A stretch of 64,000 nucleotides of DNA from Methanobacterium sp964452085 (GTDB lineage Archaea; Methanobacteriota; Methanobacteria; Methanobacteriales; Methanobacteriaceae): contig CAYVKL010000003.1 of assembly GCA_964452085.1 (NCBI GenBank), forward strand, positions 1 to 64,000, given 5' to 3'. A program made the translations under genes and the position numbers. This document shows, piece after piece, positions 17,326 to 29,227 of the stretch (position 1 is its first letter; each line of letters opens with the position of its first letter). The notes below the pieces were generated by a model. The model was not told the origin of the DNA and searched no databases. It saw nothing but the letters and a program-made list of their open reading frames with translations.

Positions 17326-18666
17326 ATGTCCTCTGACAATTATTATCATGATGAAAGGATTCAGAAACTTTTTAACATTCTGAAAGAACCTAAATCCCTG
17401 GAAGAAATAGATCTTAGAGAGTCTTTTATAAAAAATCTCCTTCTAAAAATAATATCTATTTATGGGATTATTGAAGTGGCTAAAATACATGAATTGACGG
17501 GATTGCACTTTGATATTCTGGAAGAATGTTTAAGAAAACTTGAAAAAGAGAATTTATGTTTTAAATCAGGTGGTGGGTTTCTTTTTGCCAGTGTGGAGTA
17601 CACTATTAAAAAATTGGGGGATAAAAAAGCGAAGCAACTTTTAAAAGAGGAACCATACGTTGGAATAGCTCCGGTTAGCCATGAAAAGTACTGCAGAGTA
17701 ATGGAAGGGCAGTTAAATGATCATTTTCCTTCATACATCCCTGAAGATGTTATTGAAAACGCTTTTGAGGGTGTTATTGGAGTTGAAAATGCAAAAAAAA
17801 TTTTAGTGGAATCTGCTACAAGTGGTCAGGGATTTTTTATTTCTGGAGCACCCGGAACTGGTAAAACATTCATTACCAGTAAAATGTCAAGGTTAATGTC
17901 ACCCCTTATTATACCAAAATTTGTGGAGTTCAGTGATAATATTATACAGATTTATGACCCTGATTTCCACCAATTAACAATTCAACAACCTGAAGATCCC
18001 CGTTGGGTGAAGATATATGCCCCATTTATTTTCACAGGGTCAGAACTCACCCGTGACAATCTTGAAACTCATTACAATCATCAAAAGGGATTGTATGAGA
18101 CTTCTCCCCTGATTAAAGCCAATGGTGGAGTTTTACTTTTGGATGATCTGGGAAGGCAAAAAGAAGATCCCAATGATATTTTAAATAGACTCATTGTTCC
18201 TCTGGAAAATAAGAAGGATTTAATTTATGTTAAAGGAACAGCTGTAGTTCTTTTAACCCATTTCATACCTGCAATGGCAACTAATCTGGATATAACCATT
18301 ATAGATGAAGCACATCTTCGCAGGGCCCCTCTTTATATTTTTATGGGGCCGCCAAGTTCTGAAGAAATATCAATTGTTTTCAAAAAGAACCTTGACGAGC
18401 TCAATGAAAAATATGATGATTCTGCCCTGGAAAAATTTATTAAAGTATATCTTCCCCGTAAAGAAGGGGGTGAACAGTTAAAACCCACTTTTGCCCATGC
18501 CAGGGACATTGTACTGATTGCCCAATCCATTCGTATAACCAGACGAAAGGAGATTATAACTGCAGATATCATTGAAGAAGCACTTAATCAGCATATATTA
18601 GTTGTTCTGCAGAGGAATTGTGCTCCTGAACTTCTGGGAAGTGTGTTAAACCGGGGAAAAAAGTAG
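17326..18666 (+). CDS. AAA-type ATPase with N-terminal winged helix
   Basis: The 446-residue protein begins with a helical region that looks like a winged helix (about 30-100: IKNLLLKIISIYGIIEVAKIHELTGL, cut across helices). An AAA ATPase core follows: Walker A GAPGTGKT at 174-181 and Walker B VLLLDDLG at 269-276, with a long TIIDEAHLRRAPLYIFMGPP segment that may carry sensor residues. The C-terminal part (TFAHARDIVLIAQSIRITRRK) resembles a helical lid. No partner gene is adjacent, and the client is unknown. A leaderless transcript is likely. Confidence 0.75.
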   Translation: MSSDNYYHDERIQKLFNILKEPKSLEEIDLRESFIKNLLLKIISIYGIIEVAKIHELTGLHFDILEECLRKLEKENLCFKSGGGFLFASVEYTIKKLGDKKAKQLLKEEPYVGIAPVSHEKYCRVMEGQLNDHFPSYIPEDVIENAFEGVIGVENAKKILVESATSGQGFFISGAPGTGKTFITSKMSRLMSPLIIPKFVEFSDNIIQIYDPDFHQLTIQQPEDPRWVKIYAPFIFTGSELTRDNLETHYNHQKGLYETSPLIKANGGVLLLDDLGRQKEDPNDILNRLIVPLENKKDLIYVKGTAVVLLTHFIPAMATNLDITIIDEAHLRRAPLYIFMGPPSSEEISIVFKKNLDELNEKYDDSALEKFIKVYLPRKEGGEQLKPTFAHARDIVLIAQSIRITRRKEIITADIIEEALNQHILVVLQRNCAPELLGSVLNRGKK

Positions 18667-19145
18667 ATACATTCCATTACATTTGACTACAATACATTCA
18701 ATTTGATTTACTATAAAATAAAAATATTTTTTTTTAATAAAATCTTAATGCCCTTAATTAAAAATACTTAAATGCCCTCAATTAAGATAATTATCTCATT
18801 TTATGAAAATAACCTTAATATTGCAAATAATATTTTATTACTTTTTATTATATTTATAATATATTCAAGTAATTAACCTTAACTTAATAGACTTATAAAA
18901 CACAATAATAGCTATATTATTTTCATTAAATTGGAATAATGAAATAATTATAAAAGTTCTCAAAATTACAAAAACAATTTATTAAACTATCTTTAAGAAT
19001 CGAAACAATAAAATAAAGAAGGAACTATAAATAAAAGGAACAGACTTAATATATTAGTTGATTAAACTGTTATATTCAAACCTTTGTATTAAATAATCCT
19101 TTGAATTACTAATCAGATTACAATGTTAAATAAATGAGGTGAGTT
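18667..19145. other. 479-bp AT-rich intergenic region
   Basis: No gene or RNA is recognised. The segment is extremely AT-rich. Two copies of an AATGCCCT(T/C)AATTAA word lie at 18747-18761 and 18771-18785. The GAGGTGA ribosome-binding site of the DUF2070 gene is at 19136-19142. Confidence 0.4.
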
Positions 19146-20960
19146 ATGTCGGCTGTTGACAACATTACAGATCTTTCCAAGTACCTAGTGACCCTTCCTC
19201 CCAGTAGATTTTCAATTTTAACCATGACCTTTCTCAGTTTCCTTACTGGTGCTATTGCCACCTATTTAGAACCAGAATTATCCATATTCGACAGCATAGT
19301 ATACGGTGGATCTGCAGGTTTTCTAATTTTTGGCCTAACCTCCATAATGGACGGAGCCATAAGCCAACCCCTAATTAACGCTATGGAGGGGAGGCATATG
19401 AAGATGAAACAATCCATGTTTGTCTCCCTCATCACTATGGTAGTGGTGGCTCTGGTTTACATTGTTGGCAGTTTAGTGTCCACTTTTACTGTTTACAGTT
19501 ATATTATTGATGCATTGATATTAGGTTGTGCATTGGCATTTGGACTTCGCATGTTTATCATCTGGGGTACTTCCAACATTGGCGCAGTTAGATCTATATT
19601 AATCTCAGCCATACAGCCAATTCTTATACTGAGCATGGTGGTGGTTATAGTCTTTTTAACCAGTATATCCACCAATATTGGACCGTTCAGTATCATAGCA
19701 GTGGGATTGAAAGGATTAATAGCTGGATTAATATTACTGATTGCCATTTACTCATTCATTATGGTCATTGAATCACCTATCCGACGAAACCTGGGTGTTG
19801 GAGGTCTGGAATTACTATCATTATTTATTGCACAATACACTGAAGGTTCCATGGCCATGGAAAAACTTTTTGAGGATATGGGAGAACCAATAGACACACT
19901 AGTAGGTGTGTTAAGTTTTAAAGGAAAAAATGGGATAAAGGGACTTTTCATATCACCATCAGTACATCCCGGTCCGGTTGGAAACATAGGAGGGGGCAAC
20001 ATGCCCACGGTCCTGGCAAAAAGCTTTGACAATTTTACCATGGTGAGTCACGGCCCCTCCACCCATGATTTCAACCCGGTTAGCTCCAAAGAAATCTGTA
20101 AAATCAAAAAAGTCGTTGAAAACGCACTGGATGATATGGAGTACTCATCCCTGGCCAGTCCGTTCATTACAGTTGAAAGTGAAAATGCCAAGTTAGGTGC
20201 TCAGTACTTTGGAGATAATTTGTTACTTCTAGCCACATTCGCACCACTGGGTTTTGATGATATTGATTTTGGGGTCGGTTTAGCCCTGATTAAAGCAACT
20301 CAGGGCCATACTAGAGCAGAAAATGTTGTTCTGGTAGACTGCCACAACTCCTTTAAAGGAGAATCAGGAAGAGTTCTACCAGGTAATCCTGAAGTTTTCC
20401 AGTTACTGGACGCAGCAGAAAAACTTGAAAAAACTAGCCAATCTAAACTAAGAATGGGTTGTGCCAATGATCCCATTCCAGAATTAGGTAAAAGAAGCGG
20501 TATGGGTCAAAGCGGAGTTAAAGTTATGGTTTTAGATGTTAATGGACAAAAAACTGCTTATATCCTCCTGGATGGTAACAATATGGTTCAGGGGTTCCGG
20601 GCTGAAATTCTTGAAGCGGTGGCTTCCACTGGAGTAGATTGTGCAGAAGTGATGACCACTGACACTCACTATGTAAACACTCTCTCCGGAGGTCATAACC
20701 CCTTGGGAGTAAAAGACCGAGATATAATAATTGAAAAAACTGTTCAATGCACTAAAAATGCTTTAAATGACCTTGAAGACGTAATGGCTGGTACTAAACT
20801 GTTAAAAATATCCAATATTAATACACTTGGCCCCACCCATGCCACAGAACTGGTGACTACCATCAGCTCCATTGTAGCAGTGAGCCGAGTAGTAGCTCCA
20901 CTGGTATTTGTACTGGCACTGATTTTCGTGTTCATCTGGATTTTTTACTGGACATTTTAG
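19146..20960 (+). CDS. DUF2070 family membrane protein
   Basis: The 604-residue protein has about six to seven membrane segments in the first 215 residues, then a large soluble domain and one C-terminal hydrophobic anchor (about 580-602). The soluble part holds the conserved SPSVHPGPVGNIGGGNMP and HGPSTHDFNPV segments and TTDTHYVNTLSGGHNP, whose His/Asp/Asn residues suggest a metal or nucleotide site. This architecture is DUF2070, conserved in Euryarchaeota but uncharacterised. A perfect GAGGTGA site supports the start. The gene stands alone. Confidence 0.88.
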   Translation: MSAVDNITDLSKYLVTLPPSRFSILTMTFLSFLTGAIATYLEPELSIFDSIVYGGSAGFLIFGLTSIMDGAISQPLINAMEGRHMKMKQSMFVSLITMVVVALVYIVGSLVSTFTVYSYIIDALILGCALAFGLRMFIIWGTSNIGAVRSILISAIQPILILSMVVVIVFLTSISTNIGPFSIIAVGLKGLIAGLILLIAIYSFIMVIESPIRRNLGVGGLELLSLFIAQYTEGSMAMEKLFEDMGEPIDTLVGVLSFKGKNGIKGLFISPSVHPGPVGNIGGGNMPTVLAKSFDNFTMVSHGPSTHDFNPVSSKEICKIKKVVENALDDMEYSSLASPFITVESENAKLGAQYFGDNLLLLATFAPLGFDDIDFGVGLALIKATQGHTRAENVVLVDCHNSFKGESGRVLPGNPEVFQLLDAAEKLEKTSQSKLRMGCANDPIPELGKRSGMGQSGVKVMVLDVNGQKTAYILLDGNNMVQGFRAEILEAVASTGVDCAEVMTTDTHYVNTLSGGHNPLGVKDRDIIIEKTVQCTKNALNDLEDVMAGTKLLKISNINTLGPTHATELVTTISSIVAVSRVVAPLVFVLALIFVFIWIFYWTF

Positions 20961-21119
20961 GGTTAATCTGTCAAAAAATAATAATCTTCTAAAATAAGTC
21001 AATCATTCTAACACATACAGATAAATAACTTAAACAAAAAAAGTTTACTCGAGAGAAAGAAAAAAGTTAAAAAAAATTAATTATGGGTTTTTACTAAATG
21101 GGATGTTAAATATTCCAAA

Positions 21120-21401
21120 TCAGTACATGTTGTATAAAATAACCCATACCATTATCCATACAAAGAAGAACGGTACAATACCACTCCAGAGCCAGCCTTT
21201 CGTTCCGCCGACTGCTTCCTTACCGAAAACTCGCTCTGATATTTGACCACCCGCATAAAGGATAATCAAACCTGCCAGTACTGCAAGAACTTCGTTTTTT
21301 CCAACGCCTGTTACAGCGCCAGTGGATAGTAAAAATGATATGTAACCTGCAACTATGGCAAGTACAGAATGTATACTGGTTAACTTAATTTCTATTTCCA
21401 T
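21120..21401 (-). CDS. EMC6-like archaeal membrane protein
   Basis: A 93-residue protein with three membrane segments (about 10-28, 37-52 and 69-91). The last segment, WSGIVPFFFVWIMVWVILYNMY, has the aromatic pattern and placement of the third helix of EMC6, the eukaryotic ER membrane insertase subunit that has archaeal relatives. The loop between helices 2 and 3 is charged. I infer membership in the archaeal EMC6-like group. A GGAGG site precedes ATG. It is divergent from rqcH with about 60 bases between starts, so the two share a promoter region. Confidence 0.5.
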   Translation of the reverse strand: MEIEIKLTSIHSVLAIVAGYISFLLSTGAVTGVGKNEVLAVLAGLIILYAGGQISERVFGKEAVGGTKGWLWSGIVPFFFVWIMVWVILYNMY

Positions 21402-21458
21402 GTTTTTCCTCCATTTTACATATTAGTTTATCATCATATAATATAGATAAAGGTGTCT

Positions 21459-23497
<2,039 letters not shown>

Positions 23498-23646
23498 TAT
23501 TATTTTTAATTAAAAATTCTCCAAAATAATGAAAATGATTATTATAAACTAACCTAAGATAATGGACTTAATTTAAAAAAAACAAATGAACTAATTAAGT
23601 GAAGAGAATAATAAGTAAAAGAGAATCTAATTTAAAAAAAATGCAA

Positions 23647-23932
<286 letters not shown>

Positions 23933-23949
<17 letters not shown>

Positions 23950-24310
23950 CACTACCACCGAGGCTTGCCACCATAGAAATGAAGTTAGATTTCCTTTTAA
24001 CCTGCTTCATAGTGTTTGCAGGACCTATTATAGTAATACCCACTGTTTTCTTTTTGGAAAGGCCAAAGAATGAGGTTTCATCCTTTTCCAGGGTGTAAAT
24101 ATCAATTCCTACAAAACTTTCCACATCAATTTCGCGCATGGTGGTTTCAATCAGTTCTGCCTCTTCTCCAGGCTCTAAACCACCCTCAATTACTAAAACT
24201 TCGCCTTTTTTCACTCTTTCCACGATCATGAATATTTTCTCAATACTGCTTTTCTCTTTCAATGCATCAGATGAGATAAAATCCATTTTCAGGGTGTTGG
24301 TATCATCCAT
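23933..24310 (-). CDS. arvB: ArvB/OapB (DUF2073) protein
   Basis: About 125 residues, beginning MDDTNTLKMDFISSD. The DUF2073 pattern is visible in VKKGEVLVIEGGLEPGEEAELI and KTVGITIIGPANTMKQVKRK. A GGAGTGAG site at 24315-24322 fits ATG 24310. A GTG at 24319 is less likely. The gene starts within 12 bases of the end of the GTPase gene and overlaps the zinc-ribbon gene, so the three form a tight operon. In the trio it is thought to act with the GTPase. Its own activity is unknown. Confidence 0.85.
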
Positions 24311-24321
24311 TAAACTCACTC

Positions 24322-24969
24322 CTAATTGAACCTCTCCACCATTGCCTGGTAAAGTTTGTCAGTATTCTCTCCGTGCAGTGCAGATATTCCCACAATCTTA
24401 TGTTGGGGGAACACTGATAGGATCCTTTCAGTATTTGCCTCAGGAAGATCCACCTTATTGGCCACAATCACAAAAGGTATATTCCGTGCTTCCAGGTTTC
24501 CTATAATAGTAATGTTTGCCTGGGTTAGGGGATCCTTGGTGGAGTCCACCACCAAAAGAACACCAGTCACATCATCCAACCATTTAATTGCCTCAATGAT
24601 TCCTTTTGTTGCTTCTTTAGCCCTTTCTTTGGCTTCTTGTTCTGATAGGCCATACTGTAAGAAGTTTTTATAATCAATTTTGGTGGCTATTCCCGGGGTG
24701 TCAATAATATCAAAATCCAGTTCCACACCATCATAATTGAGAGTTACCCTTTCCTGACGATAAACCCTTCTGGTTTCGTGAGGAATTTCGGATACCAGTC
24801 CCAGTGACTTCCCAGTCCAGTCTTTGGTCATTCTATTGGCCAGCGTGGTTTTCCCAGAGTTGGGGTGACCATAAAATCCTATTTTAAGTTTTTTTTCCTT
24901 TCCAATTAGTTTGTTGAAGATGTCTCTGAAAAATTTTTTTCTGAAAATTCTCTGCATGATATCGACCAT
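24322..24969 (-). CDS. arvA: Era-like small GTPase ArvA/OapA
   Basis: The 215-residue GTPase has G1 GHPNSGKTT, G3 DTPG (with FDIIDTPGIA), G4 NKVD and a G5-like GISALHG. A basic amphipathic N-terminus (QRIFRKKFFRDIFNK) could touch the membrane. It matches the archaeal Era-like GTPase that heads the arvABC (oapABC) trio. The haloarchaeal homologue has been linked to extracellular vesicle formation and was earlier called origin-associated. No orc1/cdc6 gene is in this window. A GTGATT site lies just before ATG. Confidence 0.88.
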   Translation of the reverse strand: MVDIMQRIFRKKFFRDIFNKLIGKEKKLKIGFYGHPNSGKTTLANRMTKDWTGKSLGLVSEIPHETRRVYRQERVTLNYDGVELDFDIIDTPGIATKIDYKNFLQYGLSEQEAKERAKEATKGIIEAIKWLDDVTGVLLVVDSTKDPLTQANITIIGNLEARNIPFVIVANKVDLPEANTERILSVFPQHKIVGISALHGENTDKLYQAMVERFN

Positions 24970-25120
24970 TTAATCACTCTTTTGTAGTTGGGCAAATTAT
25001 TATTTCTTAAATTCATATAAACTTAATTAAACATATAGTTTTGGCAAATTAACTATACTGTGTAGACTCTCATATAAAAAGATGAATTAATCAAAGGATA
25101 GTATTAGATTTGTTCCCAAA

Positions 25121-25816
25121 TTATTCAAGGTATGTTTCACCAGGTTTGAGAACTTCAACTTTAGTTTCAGTGGATAATTCAACCAGCTCTTTAAACCGAT
25201 AAGGGTTCTGTTCAATCACGGGGAATGTGTTGTAATGCATGGGTATTATGACTTCAGGTTCTATCCAACTGGCTGCAATGGAAGCTTCCCTAATTCCCAT
25301 AGTGTAACGATCCCCAATGGGCAGTAATGCTACTTGTGGACGGTAAATAGTCTTTATGACAGTTTTCATATCCCCGAAGATTCCAGTATCTCCAGAATGA
25401 TAAATCTTCCTTTCATTTTCCAGTTCAATTACATATCCACATGAACTTCCCCCAGGCCCAATACCCTTCACAAAGTCCATGTCTGAAGAATGAATGGCAT
25501 TAACCATGCTAATTTTTATGCCCTGAATATCAACGGTTCCGCCCATGTTCATTCCTATGGTTTCCAGTTCCTGTTGGGATAAGTAAACAGAGTGCTCATG
25601 GTTGCAAACAATTAGGGCCTTGTTACGTTCAGCCAGTTCAACTGAATCCCCAAAATGGTCTTTATGTCCATGGGTTACGCAGATAATATCTGCTTTAAGT
25701 TCTTCAACCTCAACAGGACAGGCAGGGTTATCTCTTATGAAGGGATCTATCAAAATTTTAATACTTTCAGGTGTGGTAATGGAAAATGCTGAATGTCCCA
25801 GCCACCGAATATTCAT
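25121..25816 (-). CDS. UPF0173 metal-dependent hydrolase (metallo-beta-lactamase fold)
   Basis: The 231-residue protein has the metallo-beta-lactamase fold marks of the UPF0173/YtkL group: RWLGHSAFSI at the start, DPF in the first loop, THGHKDHFGD (HxHxDH), HSSDMDF, HSGDTGIFGDM and a late MHYNTFPVI. Two metal ions should be bound. The substrate is unknown for the family. Its ATG overlaps the stop of the upstream gene as ATGA, so translation of the two is coupled. Confidence 0.9.
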   Translation of the reverse strand: MNIRWLGHSAFSITTPESIKILIDPFIRDNPACPVEVEELKADIICVTHGHKDHFGDSVELAERNKALIVCNHEHSVYLSQQELETIGMNMGGTVDIQGIKISMVNAIHSSDMDFVKGIGPGGSSCGYVIELENERKIYHSGDTGIFGDMKTVIKTIYRPQVALLPIGDRYTMGIREASIAASWIEPEVIIPMHYNTFPVIEQNPYRFKELVELSTETKVEVLKPGETYLE

Positions 25817-27195
25817 GGTCTAAGCCCCAAATCAATATCTTGAGAGATACCCCAAGCATCCTCAAACATTCTTTCAATTTCTAAAATAGATTTTTTATCC
25901 TTGTAGATTACTCCCACTTCATAACTTTCATAGATGGGATCTGTGGATATTATAAGGCCATTGGTATCATCAGCAACTATAGCCACAGTGTGTACGTGGG
26001 GCATGGTTCTGATTTGAACATTTTTTTCCTGAAGTAGTTTAATTAATTCCACTGATGCATCATCATCTAAGCTGGCTTCTTGAATAATCATACGACTTTC
26101 AGTATCCATGAATTTCTTTAGGATACCCACGTCAATGTTCCGCACCCAGGGGTACATCATCAATAACTTATTCTCAGCAATTATAATGGTATCTTTCATG
26201 GCTTCCTGAACGTCCTGGGCTTCAAAAGACCATATGATACTTGGTTCAGTAGAATCAGTTTTTAATTTATCAATGGTTCCTTTGAAAGAGTCCAATCTCT
26301 CATCAATTATGCTTTCAATATCTTTAGCATTTTGAATATAGTTTTCTTTGAGTTTATCCAGTCTGTTTTTAACGAATTGATCATCTCTTCCCGGGCGAGT
26401 TTGGAGTTCTTTGAGCCGTTCTTTATCTGCAGTTTCCAGAACAGATTTTGGAACTGGGATTGGTTTTTCCTCTTTTACTTCTTTAACTGGCTTTATAACT
26501 GGAATTGGAGGAGTTTTAGTTTCCTCTTTTTTGATTATTGGTGCTGATTCCGCTTCAGCACCTTCAACAGGCTTTTTAACAGCAACCGGTTTGATGATTT
26601 TTCCAGGTTTTTCATCTTTACTTGGTTTTTTAACTGGAGCTATTCGTTTAGGTGGAACTTTTTGTTGAGTGGAAAGATCAGGAGGTATGGTAACAGTGGG
26701 TGGGGTTTTGGAAGTTTTTTCTTCAGCCTTTGCTTTGGGTTTAATAACCTTGGGAGTTTTTTCTTCAGCCTTTGCTTTGGGTTTAATGACTTTTGAAGGT
26801 TTAACCGCTTTTTCTTTTTTAATGGGAGGTGGGGATTTAGAAGCAGGCCCAAATTTAGGTTCATCCTTCGAGCGGGGTTTAGGTTTAATAGCCTGAGTTT
26901 TAGGGGCTTTAGTTGATTTAGAAGGAATTTGATCTTTAACAGGCATTTTTGAAGGTTTATTAGGTAATTTAGCTGGTTTTTTAGGAGTTTTAGCCTTTTT
27001 TGGTTTTGGCATTGCCCCTTTAGACAAATCAATCCTACTACCGAAAACAATAATTAAAATTAATCCAAAAACTGCTGCAACTAAGCCTACAAAGAAAGCC
27101 ACGGCATTAGGTGGAATTTTAAAACCTAGGTACATGAAGTAAAATCCGCCGATAACTAAGATAGCCCCAAAAACGCTGATAATTAAATTGATCAT
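25813..27195 (-). CDS. Membrane-anchored protein with Lys/Pro-rich linker and TrmB-like C-terminal domain
   Basis: Two N-terminal membrane segments (about 3-24 and 32-54) are followed by about 210 residues rich in Lys and Pro, including two tandem 14-residue units beginning KVIKPKAKAEEKT, encoded by a 42-bp DNA repeat near 26713-26796. The C-terminal 150 residues (IIWSFEAQDVQEAMKDTIIIAENKL cut across helix and strand, then YPWVRNIDVG and IYESYEVGVIYKD) resemble the PLD-like effector domain of TrmB regulators, but no DNA-binding domain is present. The frame opens at 27201. GGAGGT spacing favours ATG 27195. It is coupled to the UPF0173 hydrolase by an ATGA overlap. Confidence 0.7.
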   Translation of the reverse strand: MINLIISVFGAILVIGGFYFMYLGFKIPPNAVAFFVGLVAAVFGLILIIVFGSRIDLSKGAMPKPKKAKTPKKPAKLPNKPSKMPVKDQIPSKSTKAPKTQAIKPKPRSKDEPKFGPASKSPPPIKKEKAVKPSKVIKPKAKAEEKTPKVIKPKAKAEEKTSKTPPTVTIPPDLSTQQKVPPKRIAPVKKPSKDEKPGKIIKPVAVKKPVEGAEAESAPIIKKEETKTPPIPVIKPVKEVKEEKPIPVPKSVLETADKERLKELQTRPGRDDQFVKNRLDKLKENYIQNAKDIESIIDERLDSFKGTIDKLKTDSTEPSIIWSFEAQDVQEAMKDTIIIAENKLLMMYPWVRNIDVGILKKFMDTESRMIIQEASLDDDASVELIKLLQEKNVQIRTMPHVHTVAIVADDTNGLIISTDPIYESYEVGVIYKDKKSILEIERMFEDAWGISQDIDLGLRP

Positions 27196-27491
27196 CCTCA
27201 TACCTCCTAATCTTATTATGTTAGGGATTATTTATAAATTATTAGTTTCATCATACACCAATTTTTATCATTCTTTCAATTTAGGTCTTAAAGGAATAAT
27301 CTCTAAATAAAATAGGGCCTAACTAATTATTAATATTTTCCGGATTTTGTTTAAAATTACTACCAAATTAATCAAAAAAAACCTCGAAATTCGATGATTT
27401 TGCTGATCTAAGAACTTTTTTAAAAGAGTTACTGACTAATATTGTTACTAAAAAAGACTGAATAATAAATTAGAGCTCTAAATAAGAATAA

Positions 27492-28652
27492 TCAATTCTG
27501 ATCCACTCTATTTTCCACACATTTCCTGATTATGGCCACGGCATGGTCGGTTCCCTTATAATTTGAAAATATCTCTCTGGTTTTTTCTGCATTATCCTTC
27601 ATTTCATGTGTTTCCAGCAAATGGTTAATTTCATCAGTTAATTTTTGTAAATTCAAATTTGCCATGTTTTCAATGTGGGCTATACCATATTTTTCCATTT
27701 TCATGGCATTTTGAAGTTGTTCTGGATGATTTTCTATGGGCACCATTAGGCTGGGAATGCCCAAAGAGGCTATTTCCATGGAAGTGGTGTGTCCGGCTAG
27801 ACTTACAAGGAGATCGGATAGTTTCATCCATTCCATGATGTCTCCCAGGTACTTCTTGCATATTATTCTGGATGAAGATAAATCAAGATTTAACTTTATC
27901 TGAGGCCCGGTGACCATTATTATGCTGTCACATTCTAAATCGGGTGCGGCCTGGTATAAGAGTTTTAGGAGTTTATTTCCAAATTCAGAACCTCCCACAG
28001 TGGCCATAATTATTTTTTCTGACTTTTCAAATCCAAAACGATGCCGAAGATCTTCTTTACTGGCCATAGTATGGGTATCCATCTTTAAGATGGGTCCAGT
28101 GTAATGCACCCGATGGCGAATCTGCAGGGGTACTTCGTAGGAATTTTCAATATCAGGAATGATGATGGAATGGCATAATCTTGACACATCTTTTATGAAA
28201 CGTTGCAACCCAGTTTCCAAATACTCCATGGTACGGTCTTTCTGGTAAACTTCCCTAAAGTCAGGTGTAAGATCATTACTCACCAGTACGCAAGGTATTC
28301 CCAGTACTTTGCAGGTAATGGGAACTGAGTAATGTGAATCTGAAACCACCACGTCAGGATTGAAATCCTTAATAATGCGAGATTCATGGTAAATACTTTT
28401 TAAGAAGATGTAAGGGGCATCTATGGATTTGCGTGCGGTGTGTTTAAGGTTTAACTCACCGGAACTCCCATAAAACTTGATGGTTGGAAGTTCAACTACC
28501 TCATAATCACTGTATTCATCCAGCATCTGGAAACCAGAACCATAACTGGCAAAAAGAACCTCATCACCATGTTCTTCTAATTTTTGGGCCAGCGCTACGC
28601 AGCGGGAGGTGTGTCCCATTCCAATGCCGCAGGGTATTAGGAGTACTTTCAT
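27492..28652 (-). CDS. MurG-like / GT28-type glycosyltransferase
   Basis: The 386-residue GT-B protein begins VLLIPCGIGMGHTSRCVALAQKL, the glycine-rich acceptor-side loop of MurG and related GT28/GT1 enzymes. Its C-terminal half carries the donor-site region VSLAGHTTSMEIASLGIPSLMVPIENHPEQLQNA, split here by helix turns, with the conserved Gly-His-Thr and Glu-Gln positions. It would transfer a sugar from a nucleotide donor to a lipid or surface acceptor. It lies at the left edge of the surface-glycan region. A role in pseudomurein or glycolipid synthesis is plausible but unproven. Confidence 0.8.
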   Translation of the reverse strand: MKVLLIPCGIGMGHTSRCVALAQKLEEHGDEVLFASYGSGFQMLDEYSDYEVVELPTIKFYGSSGELNLKHTARKSIDAPYIFLKSIYHESRIIKDFNPDVVVSDSHYSVPITCKVLGIPCVLVSNDLTPDFREVYQKDRTMEYLETGLQRFIKDVSRLCHSIIIPDIENSYEVPLQIRHRVHYTGPILKMDTHTMASKEDLRHRFGFEKSEKIIMATVGGSEFGNKLLKLLYQAAPDLECDSIIMVTGPQIKLNLDLSSSRIICKKYLGDIMEWMKLSDLLVSLAGHTTSMEIASLGIPSLMVPIENHPEQLQNAMKMEKYGIAHIENMANLNLQKLTDEINHLLETHEMKDNAEKTREIFSNYKGTDHAVAIIRKCVENRVDQN

Positions 28653-28972
28653 TTTGACACATTATTTTTAAAATTTGATTTTTGCAGATATTGAAAATTG
28701 ATAATAGTTATTTCAATTTAAGATTTACTGATTAAATTTGATTGTGATCTAATTTAAATCAATTTAATTTATGCTAAATCAGATTTTCTAATTTAAGGAT
28801 TTTCTAATTTTACTTAGATAAAAAACAGAAATAGCATGGTTTGGTTATAATTTTAAAGTATTTTTTTTATTATTTTTTAAATTACCCCTATTTAATAATG
28901 TAATCCTTAGAAAGATTTATTTATATCAAAATGAATTAAAGTAATTAATAACTAAAAAGTTGGTTGGGGAAA
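28653..28972. promoter_or_regulatory. AT-rich region upstream of first pilin gene
   Basis: No gene is seen in these 320 bases. A TATA-like TTATTTATATC at 28917-28927 lies about 45-50 bases before the first pilin start, and GGTTGGGG just precedes it. Confidence 0.4.
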
Positions 28973-29158
28973 TTGTTTTTAAAAGATGAAAAAGGGCAAG
29001 GGTCATCAGAATATATACTTCTATTTGGGGCGATGATTATTTTAGCAATAGCTGCATTGCTGATTTATCGTAATTATATAAGTTCTACTACTCCCCTTAA
29101 CACAGATACTGATATCAATACTGTCCGGACTACCAATTCTCTATCAAAAATATTTTAA
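28973..29158 (+). CDS. Class III signal-peptide (type IV pilin-like) protein 1
   Basis: A short secreted subunit of about 61 residues with the archaeal class III signal peptide: charged FLKDEKG, cleavage expected before QGSSEYILL, then a hydrophobic helix LLFGAMIILAIAALLIY. Prepilin peptidase (EppA/PibD type) would cut at the Gly-Gln junction and the helix would pack into a pilus core. No ATG opens the frame. Comparison with the downstream paralogues favours the TTG at 28973 over the TTG at 28964. It differs from the other copies in its C-terminus (TPLNTDTDINTVRTTNSLSK). Confidence 0.82.
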   Translation: MFLKDEKGQGSSEYILLFGAMIILAIAALLIYRNYISSTTPLNTDTDINTVRTTNSLSKIF

Positions 29159-29227
29159 TTCCTCATTCTAAAATAATTTTTTTAATTTTCAGAGTCTAAA
29201 TATAATTAAACTCAGTAAAATTGATTA

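Noticed and set aside
18667..19145. Possible replication origin in the AT-rich gap
   Set aside because: No ORB-like repeats and no orc1/cdc6 gene were seen. The only repeat is one pair of 15-base words. AT-richness alone is common here.
26640..27050. Minus-strand frame of Leu/Lys-rich composition (136 codons) inside the Lys/Pro-rich linker gene
   Set aside because: It is a frame-shifted reading of the AAA/CCN-rich linker. The other frame has membrane helices, a ribosome-binding site and a recognisable C-terminal domain.
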